NCBI GenBank assembly: GCA_035758575.1
Contig: DASTXH010000065.1
Location: 1 to 43,771 of the forward strand
Direction of reading: 5' to 3'
DNA length: 43,771 nucleotides
Source: JANWHZ01 sp035758575
GTDB taxonomy: Bacteria; Patescibacteriota; Saccharimonadia; Saccharimonadales; UBA4665
A model generated the notes under the pieces. It did no database searches. It was not told the origin of the DNA and worked only from the letters and a program-made list of their open reading frames with translations. Shown here one piece after another: positions 7,481-14,901 of the stretch (position 1 is its first letter; each line of letters starts with the position of its first letter). Position numbers and translations under genes: made by a program.

Positions 7481-9187
7481 CTACGCTGCTTCCTCGGCGG
7501 TGTAAAGCGGCTGGTCTGCCTCCAGGCGCTTTAGGTGCTGGGCGCGGTAGCGGTCGAAATGCCGGCGGTCTATGCCGTTTCGGGCGATGAGTGCACCCAG
7601 GTGTTCGCTGCTGGCGTGGTGGGGAATAATCACGTAGCTGCTGCCTAGCTCGTACAATTGCAGCGCTTCCTCGTAGCTGTTGGCGTTGCACACAAACACC
7701 GCGCCAGGATTCAGCAGGTTCATGTGCCGCACCAGCTGTTCGTTCGTCTCAAAATCGTTGATAGCGCTGATTACCAGTTTAGACGACTGTATGCCTATCT
7801 CGTCTAATAGTTCGGTGTCGGCCGCGTCGCCGTAAAGGCAGGGGATGTGTTTTTGCTGCAGCAGGTCGATGATGTTTGGGTCGTAATCTATGACTACATA
7901 GCGTTTTTTGAGGTTTTGAAACGTCTTGATAAACTCGTGTCCGCCTCGGGTATAGCCGAAAAGTACTAGCTGGTACGCCTGCTGGCGGCGTTTTTCTTTG
8001 CGTTTAGCGCCAAGGGGCCGCTCAAAAAAGCCTAGGCGCAGTTTGCCGAATATTTTGAACAAGCCGTTGTCGTGCTGGGTCAGGTATGATGAGGCGGCAA
8101 TGGTGATGATGGCCGCCAATGTTACTACCGTGCCGGTCTGTTTCTGTAACAATCCGTTGTTGATAGCCAGTACAGAGAGCACGATAGAAAATTCACTGAT
8201 CTGCGACAAATTGACGGCCGACATGAAGCTGACGCGTTTGGAATATCCCAGCGACCCTAGCATGGCAAGTGTAGTAATGGGTTTTACGATGATGACTACC
8301 GCCGACAGTGCCAATGCCGGTACAATGGCCGCGGAGATGCCGTCCAGGCTCAGGCTTTTGCCTAGGACGATGAAGAATAGCACTACGAAAAAGTCGCGCA
8401 GCGGCTTGAGCCGTGCCTCTATCTCCTGGGCGTAGGGCAGCCCCGCCAGCGACACGCCGGCAAACAGCGCGCCGATCTCTATAGAAAACCCTGCCGCCTG
8501 GAATAGGCTAGCTACGCCAAAACCCCAGCCGACTGCAAACAGAAACAGTAGTTCCTGCGATGATGCCATAAAGCGGGCAATACGCGGTAGGACAAAGTTG
8601 CTCATAAGCGCCAGGAATAGTAACAGCAGCGCGCCCTCAATCGCCAGTATCCCTAAATGCGGCAGCCCTGCGCTGCCGGGATTCCCGGCTACAAAAAGCA
8701 GGGCAAAGGTGGCGACGATGTCTTCAAGCAGCAGGATACCGATAACTATCTGGCCGTGCAGGCGGTTCTGTTCTTTCTTATCAGACAAGACTTTTACTAT
8801 AATGATAGTGCTGCTGAATAGCAGGCACAGCGCCGTCACGAGTGCCGCCGTCCGGCCCAGGCCGAGCAGGCTGCCGACCACGAACGCGGCCGTACCCACT
8901 GCCACGAAGTTTGCGCCCATGGCAATGAAGGCGGTCATACCCAGCCGGCGGATAACGGCCACGTTCATGCCCAAGCCAATAATGAATAACAACAGGGCGA
9001 TGCCGATATTGGCAAAGGCATCAAATGTATCTAGATGAATCAGGTTAAATGCTGCCGGCCCCACCAGAATGCCGGTGAGGATGTAGCCCAGGATTAGCGG
9101 CTGGCGCAGCAGCCGCATTACAATAGCCACCACTGCGCCAATCACTATGACAATGCTGAGCTCTAGAAATATACCGTCCGACGCCAT
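7481..9187 (-). CDS. Kef-type cation:proton antiporter (CPA2) with C-terminal RCK/TrkA-N domain
   Basis: 568 residues. Residues 1-380 hold twelve or so membrane segments with CPA2 features: LRQPLILGYILTGILVGP, LLFIIGLGMN, and FFVVLFFIVLGKSL. From about residue 400 a TrkA-N nucleotide-binding domain begins: YQLVLFGYTRGGHEF, YVVIDYDPN, CLYGDAADTELL. Its glycine motif is GYTRGG rather than the usual GxGxxG. Such proteins exchange K+ or Na+ for protons at the cytoplasmic membrane, gated by NAD(H) or nucleotides at the RCK domain. No Kef glutathione-binding features are evident. A TAAGAT -10 box (9196-9201, minus strand) ends 8 bases before the ATG. Confidence 0.9.
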   Translation of the reverse strand: MASDGIFLELSIVIVIGAVVAIVMRLLRQPLILGYILTGILVGPAAFNLIHLDTFDAFANIGIALLLFIIGLGMNVAVIRRLGMTAFIAMGANFVAVGTAAFVVGSLLGLGRTAALVTALCLLFSSTIIIVKVLSDKKEQNRLHGQIVIGILLLEDIVATFALLFVAGNPGSAGLPHLGILAIEGALLLLFLALMSNFVLPRIARFMASSQELLFLFAVGWGFGVASLFQAAGFSIEIGALFAGVSLAGLPYAQEIEARLKPLRDFFVVLFFIVLGKSLSLDGISAAIVPALALSAVVIIVKPITTLAMLGSLGYSKRVSFMSAVNLSQISEFSIVLSVLAINNGLLQKQTGTVVTLAAIITIAASSYLTQHDNGLFKIFGKLRLGFFERPLGAKRKEKRRQQAYQLVLFGYTRGGHEFIKTFQNLKKRYVVIDYDPNIIDLLQQKHIPCLYGDAADTELLDEIGIQSSKLVISAINDFETNEQLVRHMNLLNPGAVFVCNANSYEEALQLYELGSSYVIIPHHASSEHLGALIARNGIDRRHFDRYRAQHLKRLEADQPLYTAEEAA

Positions 9188-9318
9188 GTATTTTTATCTT
9201 AGGTTACTCATAAGCAGTATACCACGCTGTTTTGACCATACTATATGTGACATTTACCCTGTAGCAATACAGTCTGGAACGTCGTAGTATATATCCTAAC
9301 AACGCGAAGGGAGGCTGT

Positions 9319-9861
9319 ATGGCAGAGCGGCTACATGCGGACAGTACGGGCGGGGTGGAGCGGATGCCCAGACATAGACGGCGAACTGGTCAGCATGCAG
9401 GTAATGTAGCGGTTCGGGCCACGGAGGCGAGCCAAGAAAGCGAAACCTATCAGCAGTTCCAACCTACAAGCATTACGGTAGAGCGGATATGGCGGAATGG
9501 CTTAGGCAGTATAGGATATGTGCATTTTTGGATGACATCGAGTCGCGATGCAATGCCTACTTCGGAAGGCTCCCAGAGCGGTAAAGAAGTTCGTCGCCAA
9601 TTCTATCATGTAGGGAACACTGCGCAGTGGCGGCAGAGCGAGGCCGATCATCTGGCATGGGTGCATTTGCCGCCCGATCCTGAGACGGGCAGGAAGCCGC
9701 AACCTATTGGTCGGCAGGATCTTGATGCCGCGGAATATACCGTAGTGGCGCGCCTGGTCAGTGAAAATAAAGTAAGCTTTGCGGGAGAACAGGAGCAACT
9801 TACGGACGAAATAAGGACGTTCCTGTTATTATTTGAGCCGCCCCAGCGGACGGCTGTATAG
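9319..9861 (+). CDS. Unknown soluble protein
   Basis: 180 residues, no signal peptide or membrane segment, with an Arg/His-rich N-terminus and a central mixed alpha/beta region (SITVERIWRNGLGSIGYVHF). Unlike most genes here it has a classical leader with a strong GGGAGG Shine-Dalgarno 6 bases before the ATG, in a 130-base 5' region that contains the inverted repeat CTGTA-GCAA-TACAG (9259-9272). It is followed by a zinc-ribbon gene with its own promoter. I recognise no family and assign no function. Confidence 0.65.
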   Translation: MAERLHADSTGGVERMPRHRRRTGQHAGNVAVRATEASQESETYQQFQPTSITVERIWRNGLGSIGYVHFWMTSSRDAMPTSEGSQSGKEVRRQFYHVGNTAQWRQSEADHLAWVHLPPDPETGRKPQPIGRQDLDAAEYTVVARLVSENKVSFAGEQEQLTDEIRTFLLLFEPPQRTAV

Positions 9862-9862
9862 T
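9833..9862 (+). promoter_or_regulatory. Promoter for the 59-residue zinc-ribbon gene
   Basis: TTGAGC (9833-9838), 18 bases, TATAGT (9857-9862), then 9 bases to the ATG at 9872. Predicted leader is 0-3 bases. Confidence 0.5.
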
Positions 9863-9871
9863 TGTGCCTAC

Positions 9872-10051
9872 ATGGATGAAGCAGATAAAACTGACGAAAA
9901 TTATCAGGCGTTGGTGCGCGAACAGGCACCGGAACTGTTTTGCGATGCCTGCGGGTTCTACCCTATAGAGCCGGTGCACGGCCACTTTATGTGCCCTGCT
10001 TGCCGCATGCCCACCAAATGCTGTGAAGGTATGCCTGCAGATATTGCTTAG
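9872..10051 (+). CDS. Small zinc-ribbon protein with CC-EG motif
   Basis: 59 residues. Two Cys pairs, CDAC and CPAC, spaced by a loop PIEPVHGHFM, form a zinc ribbon, followed by KCCEG. This arrangement (CxxC, V-x-G-H, CPxC, then CCEG) recurs in a family of tiny bacterial zinc-ribbon proteins of unknown role. The start at 9872 is set by the TATAGT box 9 bases upstream; a longer frame from 9833 would begin inside the promoter. Its stop overlaps the stop of the convergent gene by 3 bases. Confidence 0.7.
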   Translation: MDEADKTDENYQALVREQAPELFCDACGFYPIEPVHGHFMCPACRMPTKCCEGMPADIA

Positions 10052-10809
10052 CCGCGCAGCCGGACGGCAGTACGCGTAAAGCGTTTTTCAAGCGCAGGTA
10101 TATCCGGCTCAGATATCCGCCACAGGGCTATCGTTCCGTCGTTGACCAGCGCACGTTGTGTATTGCTGTTCATCTCTACAATTAATGATCCCCGCCACCA
10201 GCTTCCTTCGGTGCCAATAGTAAGCTGGCCTGCAAAAAACAAGTGAGCCAAGTCTTTGAAGGGCAGTGCCGCAAGGGTAGGCTGAGGCCGCCTATACCCG
10301 TATGATTCTATACCTTTGGACAATGCCCGTGTGGGTTGGCCAGGGGCAAAATCCATGCCGTCGTAGCCATCATAGGGGTTGAACGAGCAGCCACGGAATA
10401 ACATAAGGCCGGGGTATCGCATGTCCATACGCTGATAAGCGCGGGCTACGAAACACTTGGCTACTATGTCTTCAAATATGTGATAACCAGCGTATAGCCG
10501 TGCAGCCAGTGTATGGACAGGTACTTGCGTTTGCTGCAATGCATTCAGCGTCTCGCTGAGGTCGTACGGGTTGAGGTTTAGGGGCGAAGGCCGGTTTCTA
10601 TCATATGCCTTCAGCACGCCTGCCAGCCAACGGGTATCAGCGATGGCTGCAGTCAACTCGTCCTGGAACAAGACGGCTGCTTTATCGGCATCGTCCGTAT
10701 GAAATGAACTGTGCTTTGGAACAAGATTGGGGGTTAGCGCAGGCAGCTGCTCGTAGGAGAGCAGGGGTTCAGGAGATTCGTAAAAGGCACGCGGCGGTCG
10801 TTCGGGCAT
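10048..10809 (-). CDS. Unknown soluble protein, 253 residues
   Basis: No membrane segment, signal peptide or recognisable catalytic motif. There are conserved-looking aromatic/glycine stretches such as LMLFRGCSFNPYDGYDGMDF, RALSKGIESYGYRRP and GTEGSWWRGSLIVEMN. The frame can be opened at a GTG at 10848, but that codon falls between the -35 (TTGTCA) and -10 (TAGAAT) boxes of an excellent minus-strand promoter, so the ATG at 10809 is chosen. Its promoter shares the -35 region with the rightward promoter of the adjacent short transcript. Function unknown. Confidence 0.65.
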   Translation of the reverse strand: MPERPPRAFYESPEPLLSYEQLPALTPNLVPKHSSFHTDDADKAAVLFQDELTAAIADTRWLAGVLKAYDRNRPSPLNLNPYDLSETLNALQQTQVPVHTLAARLYAGYHIFEDIVAKCFVARAYQRMDMRYPGLMLFRGCSFNPYDGYDGMDFAPGQPTRALSKGIESYGYRRPQPTLAALPFKDLAHLFFAGQLTIGTEGSWWRGSLIVEMNSNTQRALVNDGTIALWRISEPDIPALEKRFTRTAVRLRG

Positions 10810-10835
10810 ATGGTGATAGATAGTAGGTACCTGCC

Positions 10836-10864
10836 ATTCTAGTAGCACGAGGCCATATTGACAA
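10836..10864 (-). promoter_or_regulatory. Leftward promoter sharing its -35 with the divergent promoter
   Basis: On the minus strand: TTGTCA (10864-10859), 17 bases, TAGAAT (10841-10836). Its -35 hexamer overlaps the rightward TTGACA at 10858-10863 by five bases. Confidence 0.65.
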
Positions 10865-10886
10865 GCATAAGCGGCCGCGCTACACT
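10858..10886 (+). promoter_or_regulatory. Consensus rightward promoter of a short transcription unit
   Basis: TTGACA (10858-10863), exactly 17 bases, TACACT (10881-10886). This is the closest match to a sigma-70 consensus promoter that I see in the window. Predicted start of transcription is near 10893, and the unit ends at the terminator at 11139-11171. Confidence 0.75.
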
Positions 10887-10959
10887 ACGGCGGTACACGC
10901 GAATCGGAAGGCGAGAGCCGTACGGGTGAGACAAAAAAGTTAACAAAAATAGTTGGGTG

Positions 10960-11115
10960 ATGTGTATGTCTTGGCAGTGGAGTATGCCAGGGCTGCTTGT
11001 TGTCCTAGGGGAGTTTCACGCTATGCCGGTCAAGATAAAGATCGTCAGTGCCAAGCCCTCGCGCGTCCACGTTACGGTTCGCCGTCCTTCGTGGCAGCAG
11101 TTCCTACAGTACTAG
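10960..11115 (+). CDS. Possible small protein (51 residues)
   Basis: ATG at 10960 to TAG at 11113-11115 within the short transcription unit. The product starts MCMSWQWSMPGLLVVLGEFH and continues with an alternating hydrophobic/basic segment MPVKIKIVSAKPSRVHVTV that looks like two beta strands, ending QQFLQY. An internal ATG at 11023 would give just the 30-residue basic end. Upstream is only a weak GGG near the start. Protein-like composition and its place inside a clean promoter-terminator unit support it; nothing excludes a non-coding role for the RNA. Confidence 0.4.
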   Translation: MCMSWQWSMPGLLVVLGEFHAMPVKIKIVSAKPSRVHVTVRRPSWQQFLQY

Positions 11116-11138
11116 TCCTTCATGGGGTGGAGGCAAAC

Positions 11139-11171
11139 AAAAATCCCTGGGTTTTAGCCCAGGGATTTTTT
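11139..11171. terminator. Strong bidirectional intrinsic terminator
   Basis: AAAAATCCCTGGG / loop TTTTAG / CCCAGGGATTTTT: a 13-bp perfect stem with A and T tracts on both sides. It ends the rightward short transcript and the leftward dsbA-like gene, whose stop is at 11187. Confidence 0.9.
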
Positions 11172-11186
11172 ATGGCTGGTGGTAGG

Positions 11187-11855
11187 CTACTTTTGTGTGG
11201 CCTTTTTGGCGATCTCTGCATCAAGCAACTTGGCGAAGGCACTTGGTGCTGGTTGACCGCTCGCGTTAATCAGGTCAGAGTTGTTCAGCTTCTTTCCATC
11301 CAGATAAAACGTGGGCGTGGCCATCTCATCACCGGTTCTCTGGAATTCTGCCGTGTCGGCGTTTATCAGGTTATTTACCTGTTCGCTAGCGTAATCCTGC
11401 TTGAAGCGGTTGACGTCCAGACCGAGCTGTGTGGCATAGGCGTCAAAGTACGGCTGCGGGTTGCTGGCATTGGCCCATGATGTTTGGTTGGTGTATAGCA
11501 GGTCGTGCATCTCCCAGAACTTGTTCTGCAATCCGGCGGCTTCGGCGGCGCGCGCGGCAGCAAAGGCATTTTGGTGGATAGAGGTCAGCGGCAGGTTACG
11601 GAACTGGAACTGGATTTTATCGGTATATTGGGCGACCACTTGTTTGGTGGCGGCATAAAAGTCGTCGCAGACCGGGCATTCGTAGTCACCGTATTCTACT
11701 AGTTTTACACCGGTGCTGGCGCTGCCTTCTACGTGGTTAGTCGGCTGGCCGCTGGAGTGTGGTGTATTATTTTTTTTGTCGTGGTTCGTTACGAAGACGA
11801 TGGCGCCAAGTATGGCGACTATAGCAGCGAGCGCGATCCAAAACTGTTTCGACAT
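11187..11855 (-). CDS. DsbA-like thioredoxin-fold protein, membrane anchored
   Basis: 222 residues. Residues 5-22 form a membrane anchor and a polar linker follows. The thioredoxin-like domain begins VKLVEYGDYECPVCDDF with the redox active site Cys60-Pro-Val-Cys63. The family's cis-proline region appears as MATPTFYLDGKKL. This is the DsbA/BdbD-like group that oxidises or isomerises thiols in exported proteins, and several secreted proteins in this window carry paired cysteines. The start at 11855 is set by AGGAGG on the minus strand (11868-11873), although the 12-base spacing is a little long. A longer frame from 11900 lacks support. Confidence 0.9.
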   Translation of the reverse strand: MSKQFWIALAAIVAILGAIVFVTNHDKKNNTPHSSGQPTNHVEGSASTGVKLVEYGDYECPVCDDFYAATKQVVAQYTDKIQFQFRNLPLTSIHQNAFAAARAAEAAGLQNKFWEMHDLLYTNQTSWANASNPQPYFDAYATQLGLDVNRFKQDYASEQVNNLINADTAEFQRTGDEMATPTFYLDGKKLNNSDLINASGQPAPSAFAKLLDAEIAKKATQK

Positions 11856-11932
11856 GATGTGTATAAGCCTCCTGTAGCTGGTTACGTATGTAGTATACAA
11901 TACGGCCGCCCGGGAAGTGGTACCATGGAGGT

Positions 11933-12973
11933 ATGATTACCTTTGCTTTTGCCCTCCTGTTGGCCGCACTGGCACTCTGCACGGTGGTTTTGGAGAAGAC
12001 GTATTTTTATATGCCTATCAAAGAACTGAAGCGCCAGGCGGCTCGCCACGAGGAACCGGCCGCTACATTGTTCCGCGCGGCGGCGTATGGCACCGACCTG
12101 AAAGTGCTGCTGTGGATATTGATGGGCTTGTGCGCTGCGGGCAGCTTTGTGCTGTTCGAGCGCGTGGCTCCGGATTTTTTGGCATTTTTGGCAGTGCTGC
12201 TGATCCTGTGGTTTGGGTTTTTGTGGCTGCCGCGTACGCGCCTGACGGGCCTAGGGGCCCAGCTGGCCGTGTGGTGTACGCCGGTTGTGGTAGAGTTGCT
12301 CCGCTGGTGGCACCCCGCGGGGCGGTACTTGTCGCGCTTCGTCGCCAGGCACCACGCAGGTGAGCATACGGGCTTATACGAAAAGGAAGATTTGTTTGAT
12401 CTGCTGGACCACCAGCGGCACCAAAGCGACAATCGCATTACTGACGACGAGCTGACGCGCATGCACAGCGTACTGCAGTTCGGCGAATATCGCGTAGGCG
12501 ACATTACCATTCCGCGCAAAGAAGTACGTGCAGTGGCGGTAGATGAACCCATCAGCCCGGTGCTGGTGGATGAACTGCACCACAGTGGTCATGTACGTTT
12601 CCCGGTATACGATGGCAAGCCATCAAATGTCGTTGGTACGCTGCCGCTGGAAGTGGTGGCAGATATCAAACACAAGGGCGTAGTGCGCGACTACTACGAT
12701 GAGCATCTGGCCTATGTGCACGAAAACGACAGTCTGGAGCAGGCGCTACGCGCATTTTACGAAACGCGCCAGCATTTGTTTATCGTCATTAACAATGCCG
12801 ACCACTACGTGGGCATTGTTACCCTTAGCGACATCTTGCACTACCTGTTCGGCGCCATCGAGCATGCGCAGTTCGGCCGTTTTTACGACCGCAAGGCCGT
12901 ACTGCAGCGCCATCGCCGCCACGCTCAACCGTCCGCAGAGGTGCCTACCCCAGAAAACCCCTCTGAAAACTAG
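11933..12973 (+). CDS. CNNM/CBS-domain membrane protein (CorC/HlyC-like)
   Basis: 346 residues. The N-terminal third has three hydrophobic segments resembling a reduced CNNM transmembrane domain. The short helical region DLLDHQRHQSDNRITDDEL follows (matching the acidic E-x-I-x-D-x-E-L helix of the family), then MHSVLQFGEYRVGDITIPR. Two CBS domains come next, the second ending HLFIVINNADHYVGIVTLSDIL. Members export or sense Mg2+ or act in Na+/Mg2+ exchange, regulated by adenine nucleotides bound to the CBS pair. The classical CorC_HlyC C-terminal domain is absent and the tail is short and polar. A GGAGG overlaps the bases just before the ATG. Confidence 0.85.
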   Translation: MITFAFALLLAALALCTVVLEKTYFYMPIKELKRQAARHEEPAATLFRAAAYGTDLKVLLWILMGLCAAGSFVLFERVAPDFLAFLAVLLILWFGFLWLPRTRLTGLGAQLAVWCTPVVVELLRWWHPAGRYLSRFVARHHAGEHTGLYEKEDLFDLLDHQRHQSDNRITDDELTRMHSVLQFGEYRVGDITIPRKEVRAVAVDEPISPVLVDELHHSGHVRFPVYDGKPSNVVGTLPLEVVADIKHKGVVRDYYDEHLAYVHENDSLEQALRAFYETRQHLFIVINNADHYVGIVTLSDILHYLFGAIEHAQFGRFYDRKAVLQRHRRHAQPSAEVPTPENPSEN

Positions 12974-12977
12974 GGTT

Positions 12978-12995
12978 GCCGTAGTATAATACGGC
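12978..12995 (+). promoter_or_regulatory. -10 box TATAAT inside a perfect inverted repeat (aspS promoter)
   Basis: TATAAT at 12985-12990 lies within GCCGTA-GTATAA-TACGGC, a perfect 6-bp inverted repeat. The repeat is well placed to be an operator for a dimeric repressor. It is followed 8 bases later by the ATG of a 17-codon minicistron. Confidence 0.5.
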
Positions 12996-12998
12996 GTA

Positions 12999-13052
12999 AT
13001 GAGTATGTTTATTGGCTTGTCTAATATGAATCCCTGGGTCGGCAGCTGCTAG
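12999..13052 (+). CDS. Putative 17-residue leader peptide upstream of aspS
   Basis: ATG at 12999, TAG at 13050-13052, coding MSMFIGLSNMNPWVGSC. It begins 8 bases after the TATAAT box, so the mRNA would be leaderless at this cistron. Its stop codon falls inside the first of two competing hairpins in the aspS leader. It contains two AAT (Asn) codons around an ATG and no Asp codon. A translated leader peptide is plausible but unproven. Confidence 0.35.
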   Translation: MSMFIGLSNMNPWVGSC

Positions 13053-13096
13053 CCGGCGCTAGCTTGTTGCGTACCCGACCCCTTCCCAAGCCGGCT
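13036..13096 (+). promoter_or_regulatory. Structured 5' leader of aspS with alternative hairpins
   Basis: GGGTCGG (13036-13042) pairs with CCGACCC (13075-13081) as an outer stem enclosing GCTAGC-CGGC-GCTAGC (13048-13063). Alternatively AGCCGGC (13051-13057) pairs with GCCGGCT (13090-13096), which would break the inner hairpin and interleave with the outer stem. No T-box core is visible and no U-tract terminator follows. Confidence 0.5.
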
Positions 13097-13125
13097 AACC
13101 AACTAAGTAGGAATATCTAAGAATT

Positions 13126-14871
13126 ATGAGAAGTTTCGCAAGCGATACTGTCCACAAAATAAACCAGACAGTTACCGTCAAAGGGTGGGTAAACTCCCGG
13201 CGCGACCACGGCGGCTTGATTTTTGTTGATCTGCGCGACCATACAGGTGTTGTGCAGCTGGTTGTCCAGCCCGAGCAGGTTGACGCTTTCAAGGCAGCCG
13301 GGGAGCTGCGCGACGAATACGTGTTAGCTGCAGCCGGCACCGTGCGTGAGCGCAGCGAAGAGCTCAAAAATCCGCACATCCCAACCGGTACTATCGAGAT
13401 AAACATCGATCAGCTGACCATCCTGAACCGTTCGCAGCCATTGCCTATTCAGATTCATGGCGAGGCGCTGGCCAACGAAGACCTCCGGCTGAAGTATCGC
13501 TTTTTGGACTTACGCCGGCCGAAAATGCAGCATATGCTGAAAAAACGCGCCGAGTATTACGCGGTGATGCGCCGCTATGTGGAGCAACAGGGCTTCATAG
13601 AAATAGCCACACCTATCCTGGCCAACAGTAGCCCCGAAGGTGCCCGCGACTTTTTAATACCTTCGCGCGTCCACTCCGGCAAATTTTACGCTTTACCCCA
13701 GGCACCACAGCAGTTCAAACAGCTATTGATGGTAGGCGGCGTGCCGCGCTATTACCAGCTGGCGGCGTGCTTCCGCGATGAAGATCCGCGTGCCGACCGC
13801 CTGTACGGTGAGTTCTACCAGCTTGACCTGGAAATGTCGTTCGTTGAAGACGGCGAAGAAGTACGCAGCACCATGGAGCCGCTCATCAAACAACTGGCTA
13901 CCGATTTTGCCGGCAAGAGACTGATGACCGATACCATTCCGCGCATCCCCTACCGTGAAGCCATGGAGACATACGGTACCGACAAGCCGGACTTGCGCTT
14001 CGGCATGGAGCTTGTTGAGCTGACAGAAGTACTGAAGGCGACGGAGTTCGGTGTATTCAAGAACGCCGAATGTGTAAAAGCTATATGCGTCAAAGGTGCC
14101 AGTACGCTGAGCCGTTCACAAATAGACAGCTTCACCGACATAGCTAAAAGCGAAGGTGCCGGCGGTTTGGCGTACCTGACATACGAGGGCGGGGAAGTAA
14201 AGTCACCTATCGCCAAGTTCTTGAAACCGGAAGAACTGAGTGCCATCAAACAAGCCATGGGCGCCGCCGACGGCGATATCGTCTTCTTTGGTGCAGACAA
14301 ACGCCAAGTGGTCAACAAGGTGCTGGGGCGCTTACGCAACGAGTTCGCCACGCATTTCAACCTCAAAGACCCCAACATCATCGCCTTAGCGTGGATTGTC
14401 GACTTCCCGTTCTACGAACAAGATGACAAAACTGGAAAGCTGGATTTTGGTCACAACCCGTTCAGCATGCCAAAGGGCGGGCTTGCGGCGCTGCAAGCCG
14501 AAGACAAGCTGGGTATTATCGCCGACCAGTACGACATGGTCATGAACGGCTACGAAATCTGTAGCGGCGGCGTGCGCAACCACAACCCCGAAGTTTTGTA
14601 CGAGGTATTTAGTGTGCTTGGTTTTGGTCGCAACTACGTCGATGCGCGTTTCGGTGGTATGATCAACGCCTTCAAGTACGGCGCACCGCCACATGCCGGC
14701 TGCGCATTCGGCATTGACCGCATGTTCATGGTGTTGATGGATGAAGACAACATCCGCGAAATCGTAGCTTTCCCGAAGAACGGCTCCGGCGTGGACGTCA
14801 TGATGAACTCCCCATCAGTTGTCGACGATGCGCAGCTCAAAGAACTGCATGTTCGTTCAGTAGAAGACTAG
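13126..14871 (+). CDS. aspS: Aspartyl-tRNA synthetase
   Basis: 581 residues, full length for the bacterial class II enzyme. The order is: OB-fold anticodon-binding domain (GWVNSRRDHGGLIFVDLRD), catalytic core with the flipping-loop region SSPEGARDFLIPSR, ALPQAPQQFKQLLM, motif 2 FRDEDPRADRLYGEF, the bacterial GAD insertion (about residues 280-420), and motif 3 AFGIDRMFM near the end. It charges tRNA-Asp with aspartate. The His in RRDHGG is the residue type reported for non-discriminating AspRS enzymes (the discriminating E. coli enzyme has Leu), so it may also charge tRNA-Asn for a GatCAB route; this is inference. The upstream leader is structured and carries a minicistron. Confidence 0.97.
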   Translation: MRSFASDTVHKINQTVTVKGWVNSRRDHGGLIFVDLRDHTGVVQLVVQPEQVDAFKAAGELRDEYVLAAAGTVRERSEELKNPHIPTGTIEINIDQLTILNRSQPLPIQIHGEALANEDLRLKYRFLDLRRPKMQHMLKKRAEYYAVMRRYVEQQGFIEIATPILANSSPEGARDFLIPSRVHSGKFYALPQAPQQFKQLLMVGGVPRYYQLAACFRDEDPRADRLYGEFYQLDLEMSFVEDGEEVRSTMEPLIKQLATDFAGKRLMTDTIPRIPYREAMETYGTDKPDLRFGMELVELTEVLKATEFGVFKNAECVKAICVKGASTLSRSQIDSFTDIAKSEGAGGLAYLTYEGGEVKSPIAKFLKPEELSAIKQAMGAADGDIVFFGADKRQVVNKVLGRLRNEFATHFNLKDPNIIALAWIVDFPFYEQDDKTGKLDFGHNPFSMPKGGLAALQAEDKLGIIADQYDMVMNGYEICSGGVRNHNPEVLYEVFSVLGFGRNYVDARFGGMINAFKYGAPPHAGCAFGIDRMFMVLMDEDNIREIVAFPKNGSGVDVMMNSPSVVDDAQLKELHVRSVED

Positions 14872-14901
14872 AAGCTACACACAAAGACCGGCAAGCGCTG
14901 C

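Larger units (their letters stand above)
10893..11171 (+). ncRNA. Short (~280 nt) transcript, possible structured RNA or small-protein mRNA
   Basis: A near-consensus promoter and a strong intrinsic terminator bound a self-contained unit of about 280 bases. The 5' part has a short GGC-GAGA-GCC hairpin with a GNRA loop (around 10911-10920), followed by an A-rich single-stranded stretch. A TGGCA/TGCCA hairpin follows near 10971. It does not show the conserved cores of RNase P RNA, tmRNA or SRP RNA. It contains a 51-codon ORF (10960-11115), so it may be an mRNA instead. Boundaries are predicted from promoter and terminator only. Confidence 0.5.

Noticed and set aside
9259..9272. SOS/LexA operator CTGTAGCAATACAG
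   Set aside because: The spacing is CTGT-N6-ACAG, not CTGT-N8-ACAG, and no second copy was noticed near the LexA-like gene or repair genes.
10893..11171. RNase P RNA, tmRNA, SRP RNA or 6S RNA
   Set aside because: The conserved cores of the first three are absent, and no long closed hairpin joins the two ends as in 6S RNA.
10953..11480. Plus-strand ORF of 175 codons
   Set aside because: It runs straight through the strong terminator at 11139-11171 and into the antisense of the dsbA-like gene.
12999..13125. T-box riboswitch upstream of aspS
   Set aside because: No T-box core (AGGGTGGNACCGCG), no specifier loop or terminator/antiterminator with a T run.
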